Source: Phlegmacium glaucopus (Eukaryota; Basidiomycota; Agaricomycetes; Agaricales; Cortinariaceae). From it: a DNA stretch of 11,589 nt. Each line of letters begins with the position of its first letter. The stretch's first letter is position 1. Positions 1-8,582 of this stretch are shown here, piece by piece. The notes under the pieces are model-generated. The model was not told the origin of the DNA. It was given only the letters and a program-made list of their open reading frames with translations, and did no database searches. Position numbers and translations under genes: made by a program. The stretch is taken from NCBI GenBank assembly GCA_015039465.1, contig MU130290.1, positions 1 to 11,589 on the forward strand, in the 5' to 3' direction.

Positions 1-187
1 CGACGCCTGAGTCATTTTCAGCTCCGTAATGCCTGAGTGGCACAGCTGGGGGGTCGATCGCTGGCTGTCGATAGGGAGCACTGGAGGAACTCGGGCGATA
101 GGGTGCGCCAACAATGATCGTTTTGCCTCGTTGCTTTTTGTAGACCCCCCTCTGAAACTCGTCTGGCAGTCTTTTGGCTTTGCCCAT
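1..187 (-). CDS. Unidentified protein, N-terminal part (runs off left edge)
   Basis: An open frame starts at the ATG complementary to 185-187 and stays open for 62 codons to the window edge, so only the N-terminus is visible. The start is basic (MGKAKRLPDEF, then YKKQRGKTIIVG) and is followed by a Pro/Ser/Tyr-rich stretch (APYRPSSSSAPYRQP). That is typical of a low-complexity nuclear or DNA-associated N-terminus, but no domain can be named. A TATA box lies 51 bp upstream of the ATG, which supports a real promoter and start. The gene points away from the enzyme cluster and lies beyond the hairpin array as seen from the core. This is where the internal gene of a transposon would be if the core at 1405-1553 were the transposon end. 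A transposase is therefore one possibility but is not shown. It could also be an ordinary host gene. Confidence 0.45.
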   Translation of the reverse strand, partial: MGKAKRLPDEFQRGVYKKQRGKTIIVGAPYRPSSSSAPYRQPAIDPPAVPLRHYGAENDSGV

Positions 188-238
188 TGGAAGTAGGTAG
201 GATAAAGTCGTCCAGAGCTGCTTATAGTCCCGAGCTGC

Positions 239-245
239 TTATATA
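239..245 (-). promoter_or_regulatory. TATA box for the left-edge gene
   Basis: The minus strand reads TATATAA here, 51 bp upstream of the ATG at 187. The surrounding 12-mer GAGCTGCTTATA (plus strand) occurs twice, at 215-226 and 232-243, so the TATA-like element is itself tandemly duplicated. Confidence 0.45.
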
Positions 246-610
246 GCTGAGCATTCAGACCTCATTGCAAACACGTTGGTACCACATTGCTAACCACGTT
301 CCATCCAGGGTCGAGCAAGCCAAATTTCGGGTGCATGTAGAATTTGAAATGTTCAGGTGAGTCCCGAGTGAGTGCAGAAGTCGGTCCGACTGGGCACTCG
401 GATGACCACCCGACTTTAGAAACTACCATCGGCGCCGGTTATATTCATGAGCGTCTATTGTAAGGCTGAACAACATCAAAATTAAAATAAATATGTGTCC
501 GGCACAACAGCCTATCCTCACAAAATGTCCAATGATCTTCTTGGGATTATCGGTGAACACTTACCTTGAAGAAGACTTGCCAATTGTAAATGGAAAAAAT
601 AATAATATTT
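246..610. other. Non-coding stretch, scattered CCCGA/TCGGG motifs
   Basis: No convincing gene on either strand; the short open frames have no family resemblance. Scattered CCCGAG/CTCGGG words (for example around 360-415) look like eroded remnants of the minisatellite to the right. A minus-strand GTAAGT near 558-563 resembles a splice donor, but there is no credible exon to go with it. Confidence 0.4.
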
Positions 611-1404
611 AATTTTAAACTTTGTGGTCGGCCATGTCCATCCAAACACACAACCAGAGAGTAATTCGAGTATACACCTGAGTCCCAGCCGAATTCGGGC
701 ATTCACCCAAGGAAAGGGAGAGATTTTGGTGCAATTCGCAAGTCCCAGTCAAACAGAAATTTGAATTCGGGATTTCATCCAATGGTCCAAAGGGAGAGGT
801 TTTGCTGCAACTCGGGTGCCCACCCGAGCAACCAGCTGGACAGGATTTGTTGGTCCTCCCGAGCACAAGATTTGGTGTGAATTCGGGGATTCACCCGATG
901 GTTGGATTGGGCTGCATTTTGGGTGACCACCCGAGCAACCAGCAGCAAGCAATTTTGCATTTCGGGTAGGCTACCAAATGATTTAATGGCCCACCGGAAC
1001 AACCAGCCAGAAAATGGGTGCTCTGGTTGTTGGGTTGTATCCCGAACGCCCAGCTTCTGGTTAGTATTCGGGTGGTAGGTATCCCGAATGCCAGCCAGAA
1101 AAGACAGGTTCTGGCTGGTATTCAGGTGATATCCCGAATCCCCGAATCCCCAGTTTTCTGGCTGGTTTTGGGATAATATCCCGAGCACCGGCCAGAAAAT
1201 GTGTGGTTGTATCCCGAGCGCACAGCCAGAACCGTCTTTTCTGGTTGGTATTCGGGTGGTATCCCGAATGCCAGCAAGAAAAGACAGTTTCCGGCTGGTA
1301 TTCGGGTGATATCCCGAATGCCCGAGTGCCCAGCCCAGAACATGTTTTCTGGGTGGTCCTGGGGTATCCCGAGCGCCCAGCCAGAAACTGTTTTCTGGCT
1401 GGTT
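611..1404. repeat. Left hairpin minisatellite array (decayed)
   Basis: Tandem, self-complementary repeats with a unit of about 53 bp. Each unit carries an outer stem TTCTGGCTGG / CCAGCCAGAA and an inner stem ATTCGGG / CCCGAAT around a short loop. Units are clear from about 1000 to 1404 and become increasingly degenerate towards 611, where mainly CCCGAG/CTCGGG and CCAGC words survive. One perfect 18 bp palindrome lies at 811-828. The order of units near the core (about 1200-1404) matches that of the right array read in reverse complement, so the arrays share an ancestor. Several reading frames are open at once because the repeat lacks stop codons. I do not regard these as genes. Confidence 0.85.
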
Positions 1405-1553
1405 TTCGAGTAGATAATTGCTTCGGGTACCCGATTAGTGCTCACCTGCACCCATTACCCCCCATATGTGTAGGGGCATCAGCTTATGGGTCAATGACGG
1501 ACATATTCCCAGCATCAGCTTAGTCCGCTGCTGGGTCTATGACGGTACATTTT
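1405..1553 (+). repeat. Left inverted core, 149 bp
   Basis: This stretch is the reverse complement of 10924-11072 with 3 mismatches in 149 bp by direct reading. Inside it a word repeats: GGGTCAATGACGGACAT, then GGGTCTATGACGGTACAT, each preceded by GCATCAGCTTA. Similarity continues weakly inwards for another ~25 bp and then stops. Outwards it passes directly into the hairpin array. Such an arrangement (unique end, internal short repeats, then a tandem array) resembles the terminal and subterminal region of a DNA transposon. No transposon family is recognised. Confidence 0.9.
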
Positions 1554-1904
1554 TACATTTCGCTCCTCCGTCTTTGACAGGGTATTCTAACTATACTGGC
1601 TGCCTCTTGTCCCAATCATTCTTGCAATATCTGAGATCGAGTGACCATATTAAGAAAATTGCCATTCCTCTTCCAAATACTGTTAACCGTTCCATCAAAA
1701 AATGCTATGAAGCAGCATCAGTAAAATAGCATTTCAGATTCCGTGTTTTCAAGAGTTTTCATTTGTTTCTACATGATTCTGGGTTTTCGGAAGCCTGGAA
1801 ACACAGAAACACAGAAACTCTGCAGTTCTTACATTGTATGACAACAAAAATGCTAAGTATTCAGTCACTACGAAATTTAGTCTACCAAAGTAATACTACT
1901 AGTT
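1554..1904. other. Intergenic; GTTTC/GAAAC-rich
   Basis: No gene recognised. From about 1738 to 1825 the sequence is rich in GTTTTC and GGAAAC/AGAAAC words. A comparable run in inverse orientation lies at about 2190-2335, on the other side of the fold-back element. Palindromic ACTAGT words cluster at about 1897-1918, at the edge of that element. Confidence 0.4.
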
Positions 1905-2165
1905 ACTAGTAACTAGTAAGACTACGACTAGCTGATGCTAGTGGGGAATTAACTGTGCAGTGGTGGCTTTATATAAGTAACTGGCCTCAGGGTTAGCTCG
2001 CTAGAAATCACCAGAATATTCCATCAATTCCAGTTGTCAATGTCAAGCAATTGATGGAATATTCTAGCAAACTAACCCTGAGCCCATTTACTTATATAAA
2101 GGCCACCACTTTTCGCCCAATTCCCATGAGCATCTGCTCATCATATGTAGTCTTACTAGAGTAAT
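1905..2165. mobile_element. Fold-back (MITE-like) element
   Basis: A long imperfect inverted repeat with arms at about 1905-2029 and 2049-2165 around a 19 bp loop. Matching pieces include GAATATTCCATCAATT (2014-2029) against AATTGATGGAATATTC (2049-2064), CTCAGGGTTAG against CTAACCCTGAG, TTTATATAAGTAA against TTACTTATATAAA, GTGGTGGC against GCCACCAC, and CTAGTAAGACTAC against GTAGTCTTACTAG. It has no coding capacity. The size and structure fit a non-autonomous fold-back transposon or MITE. A target-site duplication was not clear because the outer edge is rich in ACTAGT. Confidence 0.75.
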
Positions 2166-3060
2166 TATGTATGTAAATTGTTAAATTCGAGTTTCTACAA
2201 GTTTCCTAGGTTCCCACACCCCACCCAACAGGTGTGTTTCCTGGAAAAGGGACATAAGTTTCCTGATGTCTGAGTTTCCATAGTTTCTGTGTGTTTTCTC
2301 ATGTTTTCTATGTTGTGCAACCTCTGGAAACTCAGATGCAAAGTTACTGATGAGGGTGTACAAGCTCAGACCGCCGTGACCTCCCGTTCTCACCTCCGAC
2401 ACAATCAATACCTGTCTGTATACGTCAGTCCTCTTCAAAAATACCTTCTTGCCTTTTTCTCGGATATCATCTGGTATCAATTTGCAAGTGTCCAATTCTA
2501 TTCACCATGCATGCCAGTGCGTCGTGCAAAATAAGATTTTATTATTTTGATAGCCAAGCATAGTCGTCACCTCAAATTCAACTGCGGCAGTATCAACACA
2601 TATCATAGGCAACAACCAGCTGTTTAGCGCCATCATTTGCAAAACTTCTGTCTATTAACAAAGCGTCGAGTACAGTATCTCGGCTTATATCCGTTGTCGA
2701 AATCATCAAGAGAGAATTTCCAAAGGTTCTCAGGGGTGGTAACGGAACAGCTGATGCAAAAGAGCTGCAGTAGGCTGCAGTCGGCACGGGATGTCAAACG
2801 ATCCAAGCAATTAGTGGTAAGCATTTGTTAGTATTTTCCCTTTCTCCTTAGTAAGTACAAGGACTCGTATATGCCATGCGGAGCAATGGCCCACACCAGC
2901 AAGTTGAAAGATGAGTGATTGTCGACTGCACAAGTCAGCCTATCTCTCGGGAGTATATTGGCACTGAAATTTGCCAAGCAATTGATCTTTATCTTTGAAA
3001 GGTTGGATATACAATCCAGAATCGTCACATGGGTCAATCAAAGTTTCGAATATATAAGGC
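2166..3060. other. Intergenic, 3' flank of the PLP enzyme gene
   Basis: No supported gene. About 2190-2335 is rich in GTTTCC/GTTTTC words and mirrors 1738-1825. Short open frames occur on both strands at 2590-2830 and 2830-3100, but none resembles a known protein or has plausible exon partners. The part nearest 3060 is presumably the 3' untranslated region of the minus-strand gene. Confidence 0.35.
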
Positions 3061-4994
3061 TTAATCCGTCTGCGCTCTCGTCCATTGCTCGGCGGCAGTA
3101 ATTGCTTGCGAAACAGTGTTCAATATCTTCTCAATGTCTTCCATACCAACGCTGAAGCGAACCTAAGGAAAATATTGCCTTTAAATTTTTGTCACGAAGA
3201 GGAGGAAACTAATAACATACCAAACTCTCTTCTAACGCGTGGTCTCTGGCCCACTGCATCCTGCTGTCAGATGAGAAGGTAAGAGCCACAAAAGGTATCG
3301 CAAGGGTGACTACGGTCCCAAGGGTTGGTGCTTTGTAGCATTGCAGGGAATCGTAGAACACCTTCGCCGCCCCAATGGAAGTAAAAGTCACGGACAAAAG
3401 ATGGCCATAGCCAATTTCGGTGACTCCCGCCTCAACAGCAGCAGTGTTACGGCAGCGTTCGTAGTTTTCGCGCGTTTGGTACTTAGGATAGAAGACTTCT
3501 TGCACAATAGTATTTTTTGTCCCAGCCACGGCTGATTGTGCGTAAAGCATATCAGCGAGTGCCTCCGCGTTTCGGTCAGTGGCAACGATGCGCTTCCCGA
3601 TTTCGCGGGAGTTTAACTCCATGACTAGTGCATCATGGCCGAAGTAGGTATCTTCATACGTCGCGACCATATGTGCCTTGAATTCAGCGTAGAATGGTGA
3701 GTTGGGGTTAAGCATTAATCTATGAAATAAGTGACATCGTATTATCAATGACATGAAGTTAGAGAACACTTACACGCCGCCAAGGACATTGCCAAGACCG
3801 CTGAATACCTTCGTGAGACTGCCTACAACGACATCGGCAAAAGGCAGTACTTGAACGCCGAGATAGGATCCAACAGTCTCATCGATGATAATCGGGAAGT
3901 GGTATAAATCAGCAAGTGCACGCAAACGTGGAAGGTCCGCAGTACGAAGGAGTGGGTTTCCAGGGACGTCGGTGAAAAGCGCCAATATAGCAGGACGGTC
4001 GGGTGTACCCTCTCGAAGAAGGCGTTCTAGATCGTCAATACCATCATTGGCGAAGAAATCATACCCCGGACTTGCCAATCCCAGAAATGTGTATGAATCA
4101 GGGTAGATGACACTAAGGCGCATCAATATGGATTCCATCCGGATAATACGATCGTGACTGACTCGACATGGGCATATTTCACAGTGTTTGCACCAATTCT
4201 TGAGCCAATAGTGTTGGCCAGTAGCTGATGACACTGCCAAATGGCGGCCATCCCGGTAGGATAGAGAAAGACATCCTCGATGGAGACCCCAGGGACGCCT
4301 CTGATGTTATCTCCACCTTGTGTAATACCAGAGTACCGCATCCGAATCACTTCTTTCGCGTCCTTGGCAGACGAAAGCGGAATGTGTCTCTTGTAGTATT
4401 CAGAGTATACATGGTCTGGATGACGAGGAAGACCGAGTTCAAATCCATCCTGCTCGTCTCCACTCAAGCATGAAAGACAGTGCTCAGCCAATCTGGACGA
4501 GATGCCCCCGCCAGCGAAAGTCCAAAACTTCATGATCAGTGCCCGCTGATCTTCAGGGAAAAAGAGGGCGAATAGTTCATGGGCCAGTGGTGTATTCGAC
4601 ACTTCTTTGATGTGATGGATCTCGGCTTTAGAAGATGATTGCGGACATTGTTGATGAGCGAACGAACAACACTCTTCCGCCGTCTTAAGGGAAGGAAATA
4701 ATAGACAATATGTTCCAACATCACATTTGGATGCTGATAGTATTATGTTGGCCAGCTAGCGGGGGAAAAAATATGAAGAAAAAACATGGATGCTAGAGGT
4801 ATATAGCAGACCTGCTTCACGAACGGATGAAGGACGAAGCGGGGATATGTTGTCTCTGTCCAATCAAATTGGAGTGTTGTATTGTGCTTGGAGATCTCTA
4901 CATTATCGTTCCATTCTGGAAGAGAAATAAGGACAGTGTGTGGTGTGTCTGGTGGGATCCCTCCACACCGAGCGGGGCTTGGAAACAGAGACAT
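3061..4994 (-). CDS. Cystathionine gamma-synthase-like PLP enzyme, intact, 5 exons
   Basis: Exons on the minus strand: 4994-4812, 4755-4163, 4112-3774, 3719-3221 and 3162-3061. They splice to 571 aa and end in TAA. Introns are 56, 50, 54 and 58 nt with donors GTCTGC, GTCAGT, GTAAGT and GTATGT, all ending in AG. The phases fit and no stop intervenes. An upstream in-frame GTG at 5027 is not used because the first ATG is at 4994.

The protein resembles fungal STR2-type cystathionine gamma-synthases along its whole length: N-terminal PPDTPHTVLISLPEW (~14-28), YPRFVLHP (~50-57), cofactor-phosphate loop YPTGMAAI (226-233), IIIDETVG with Asp336 placed to contact the pyridine nitrogen, SLTKVFSG with Schiff-base Lys360, and C-terminal VRFSVGMED (from 539). 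Known relatives join O-acyl-homoserine to cysteine, or in specialised metabolism to other nucleophiles. The TDVPGNPLL loop (307-315) departs slightly from the form I expect in the housekeeping enzyme, hinting at a specialised paralogue. Its actual substrates cannot be read from the sequence. Confidence 0.88.
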
Positions 4995-5639
4995 CCTGGG
5001 GGCCAATCGTATCTGGGTGAAGGGCACGATGAAAGGGAGTCCTAAGAATTTGAAAAAGGATTAGCGGTGCCTAACATGGTGATCATGATAAACTGATATG
5101 GATCTTCAAGAAGCACATTCAAACTCGTTTGCGACACTAGAGAGGATTACTGGGGAACTGGAGGGAACTGGCATATGTATTATGTACATGCTCGAGCTCC
5201 ACGGAGGTGCATGATGGAACAGACTCGAATTTTCATTGCCTTTGGGTCCCTAGTCTAAAACAGACCTAGTGATGACAATCGATCCCCATTATCTAAGGTC
5301 CTTTGGGTCGATTCGGCTAGACTCGTGACCAGTCGGAGGGTGGAGAGAATCGTCACATCATAGAGGGAACGGTCACAGGTCTACGATTCGGCGTTCTCGG
5401 TCAAAAATCATTTCAAACATCACGAGGCATGGCGAATTAGTCTAGGTCTTGGGTGTGCGTCAATCACAAGAGTAGACCACTTATTAAACCACTGCCATGC
5501 AACCAACCAGAGACTCCCCAGGGAGAGTCAAGGGCCTTTTCGAACTACGCAACAGGATAAAAGTCTAGCGGACGTACAAACTTATTGGTACTACTTAAAT
5601 ATGCTAACAAATGTGATTAGCTTGCAAAGAAGCCTGCAC
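4995..5639. other. Intergenic between the two enzyme genes
   Basis: This is the 5' flank of the PLP enzyme gene and the 3' flank of the monooxygenase gene. No TATA box is evident near 4994 and no gene is recognised. The end adjoining 5640 is where similarity to the second monooxygenase copy stops abruptly, only about 6 bp beyond the stop codon. Confidence 0.4.
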
Positions 5640-7714
5640 AGATCGTCAACCAGTAAGAGCACGCCAGAGAACCTTAGCCACAAATTTAGGATGGAGAGAT
5701 TCAATCCCAGGGACCAAAAACATTCTGGCGTGCCATAAGGCAAAGCCTGTTAGGATCTGGTCAGACACCGCTCGTTGTTGAAATTCAAAGAAATGTTAAC
5801 TTACAAATCTGTTCATCCTAAGAACGTTGACATCTCAACCGATATTCGAATCATGAGGAGAGATAGCAAAAAGACTTACAACAGTAGAGAGATGCACAAG
5901 GTGAGCACCATACCATCGAAGCAACCGACCAGTTGACAATGGTTCTCCCGGAATTGGCGTCGTAGTAGTAAAACCATAATCTAACTCAACGATAAGCGCC
6001 ATCAAGCAATATCAATCAACCATACCGTATGTTTTAGTAATTTGCCTGTTGACTTCCATTAGAGATAATGTAAGTCTGAAAAGAGAAACATTGCATACCA
6101 CGTGGGCTCAATCTTTGCGGCTTGATTGATGAAGAACTGTTTGGCAAAATCCTGCGGCAAAATTTGAGGTTCCAGCCCTTTCATTGTTGTGAGTACCGTA
6201 TTCAGCGCAGTGGCTCCTAAAATAGCTTTGAGGATTCCATGTCTGACATGTGGCGACATAAGCGCATTACGCAACTTGACGAGAAACGAGCTCACCCGTA
6301 GATTGGGTTGACTTTCATTACAGAATCACCTATTGAGATCATGTTGCGCGGAAGATTAACTCCATATTGATAGCGATCATAGATGGAAGGTGCTAAATAC
6401 AAATTTTGAATATCAGCCTTTTGATAAATAGTTAGATACTTACGGGTGCGGACTGCGTCATGAGTAAACGTGACAGACTCGTCCTTGAATCGCGACAGTA
6501 TTTCGAAAACCCATGATGGCATTGGCTTATTGAGGGTGGCATCAAAGCTTGTGAAGTAGGCTTCGAGTGCTTCTGTGTCTTTCGGAAGATCAGAGGATCC
6601 CCATGCGCCGCAGAGGATCTCGACTATTGGCTAGTCAAAAGGAAGATAGTGTAAAGAAGTTTGTCAAACATACCTATATCTCCATCTATCCGTATTATGC
6701 CGATTACTCTTCCATCACTCGCATGGTCGGAGTGACAAGTGTAGATTATGCCAGAATTTCCAAACCCACCAGGAATAGGCAACTTGTTGCTCACTGATAC
6801 AGGAACTCTGTATCGTAGCGTGGAGTAATGCATCCGATGATCGAAATTAATCCTCAGTTGATCTAGAGGGTATGTGCCTTTAGGGTAATAGGTTGTGTAA
6901 CCATACCCCGCACGTTCCAGCCACTTCATGCCTACAGTGGAACCCGTGCAGTCTATGTAGATGAGGGGCAGGTGAGGAGTGGTGATGAATAAGTCAATCA
7001 TGCTCGTACCGGCTACTATTGTTGCTTCGACATTCTGAATTCCATCGGCAGTTCTCACTGAAACTGTCTGGATCTGTGAAAGATCGGTAGGATCGGCATG
7101 AACTGCCGTCACAGTACCGATCATGGTTTCGATGTTCGGATACATCCGTTGACCAAGAACCAGGCGGCGAAGAAGGCTCTCGACTCCTGCACGACTCCAA
7201 TGAGGAGTTTCCGGCAGCTTGCCTTTGAAAAACTTGTAAGGCTCTGGTGCGGGCTTGCCTCTGATATTCTGCTTCCAATCTGCGGGTAGAATGCTGTTTT
7301 GAGGATATTGCATGAGATAATGGATGCGAAATGGTAGTTGCTTAACTTACTGTATGTTGGAAGCCAAACATTCTTTCTCAAAGCTCGGGAAGAGTCTTTT
7401 GAGACCAAGGAAGCCCATAATTTGGATCGGACCTGATCAAGATATGTGAGTAGAGGACAGGCCTATCAATACGAGTGGCTTACCGTGAGAAGAACGATAT
7501 TGCATGACTCTGGTGCGTGTGTTCTTCTGAGTCCATGCCTGAGTCGGCATTCCATCATCGGTAAACAGCCAACCCTCGGGCTCTATGATCAAGACCCGCT
7601 CAAAGTGGTCATGACACACACGTGCGGTAACCACGCCAGATATACTATATATACATAGTAAAATAATTCATATTAGTTGATAAAACAGCAAATAGCGAGC
7701 TCGAGACTGCCTTA
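5640..7714. repeat. Duplicated tract, copy 1
   Basis: A direct repeat of 8583-10651, including exons 2-11, introns 2-10 and nearly all of intron 1. Both edges are sharp. One is about 6 bp past the stop codon. The other is next to the G that opens intron 1 (donor GTAAGG at 7715). Retained introns show duplication at DNA level, not retrocopying. Confidence 0.8.
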
Positions 7715-7900
7715 CCTGCCACCACAAATAACGGCTGTGCCTTTTATCTTCTCTTCTTTTTCGCGGGGGTTTCCTAACAGAGGTAGATCTGGGATGGCAG
7801 TTTCTTTAGCGAGAAGATGTTGTCGAAGCCATTTCCATGCCAGTAGCAGGAGAAAGTAGAGCACAAACGGTATGGCCAGAACCAACCAGAAGATTACCAT
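5646..7900 (-). CDS. Membrane-anchored FAD-dependent monooxygenase, intact, 11 exons
   Basis: Exons on the minus strand: 7900-7716, 7644-7484, 7432-7351, 7293-6674, 6623-6444, 6392-6296, 6242-6099, 6045-6026, 5980-5880, 5817-5805 and 5746-5646. The 1704 nt give 567 aa ending in TGA. Introns are 45-71 nt, all GT-AG, and every phase closes. Exon 8 is only 20 nt and exon 10 only 13 nt.

Residues ~3-23 form a hydrophobic signal anchor followed by a basic patch. Next comes the Rossmann motif VICGGSISG (57-65), with an acidic residue after the second strand (LIIEPE) for the FAD ribose. RTRVMQYRS follows, and the second FAD motif ISIGDSVMKVNPIYGHG lies at 428-444. The C-terminus is ALWHARMFLVPGIESLHP and on.

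The family fits group A flavin monooxygenase-like proteins that are numerous in Agaricomycetes. The substrate is unknown. The anchor suggests a membrane-bound (ER?) enzyme. It lies upstream of, and in the same direction as, the PLP enzyme gene. Confidence 0.87.
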
Positions 7901-7942
7901 GTCGACAGGAGCAGGTGGGAGAAAACAAGTCCAGTATGATAC

Positions 7943-7949
7943 TTATATA
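7943..7949 (-). promoter_or_regulatory. TATA box for the intact monooxygenase gene
   Basis: The minus strand reads TATATAA within GGTATATAAGTATC, 42 bp upstream of the ATG at 7900. The spacing suits a short 5' leader and supports the chosen start. Confidence 0.55.
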
Positions 7950-8582
7950 CCAGTAGTTGGAATTAAATATGCAACGTAAGAGATGCATATGAACTTTGGA
8001 GCTCGCCAACCCTTGACAGTTATCCCCTAAGATGTCGCACGCCGCTTGCCTTCCATGCAGTATCTCAACAAATTTCAGATATTATGATAGACCCACTCTT
8101 CGCCCAGACCAAATTGTCACTAGCCATCACTTTATTACATGACTTCTCTGCTCAGAGGTGTGGTGAGAGAAGTGTGAGTGGCCGATGAGTCAGGAGGAAG
8201 AAGTCTCAGATATGACGTTTCGAATCAAGGCCAGACGTTGACAAAATCTTGTCTCCAGGGCTTGCAAAGGCCAAATAAGCAATGATTAATGATAGTCAAT
8301 TGCTACGCATTTGGGCTGTCCTCGGGATGGGTCGATTGGGTGGGCTAAAGAGTGTAACCCAACCGTCACGTTCAGTGAAAAGCGAATGTTGACGCTTTCA
8401 ATGTTCTTTCCTTCTTTGTTTATACACCGTTGCGGCTAACCATATATAGATGTATTGTCCTCTATCCTCAGTCTCCCTAATGCTCCGGGTAAACCTCATC
8501 TTTGAATATAAGTATGTAATTAATATCGGTTCGTGTTTGTGATTCTACTTACCTAAGAACTAGTGTGGACTGACACTTCCAT
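7950..8582. other. Intergenic between monooxygenase copies
   Basis: Holds the upstream region of the intact copy and the 3' flank of the truncated one. No gene, RNA gene or clear repeat was recognised. A plus-strand CATATATAG at about 8440-8448 looks TATA-like, but no supported plus-strand gene follows it. Confidence 0.4.

Noticed and set aside
611..1404. Possible CRISPR-like array
   Set aside because: The units are contiguous self-complementary repeats without unique spacers, and the neighbouring genes are fungal and intron-containing.
611..1523. Open frames within the left array, on both strands
   Set aside because: They are shadows of the same stop-poor repeat, with repeated Gly/Trp/Ser/Pro peptides and no family resemblance.
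2181..2495. 104-codon minus-strand frame
   Set aside because: It starts at a non-ATG codon, overlaps the GTTTC-rich low-complexity stretch and resembles nothing I recognise.
2593..2831. Three overlapping ~64-codon frames on both strands
   Set aside because: No recognisable domain, no convincing splice partners, and overlapping alternatives on opposite strands of equal quality.
4995..5027. Upstream in-frame GTG as start of the PLP enzyme
   Set aside because: GTG is not a normal fungal start; the ATG at 4994 directly precedes the conserved N-terminal region.
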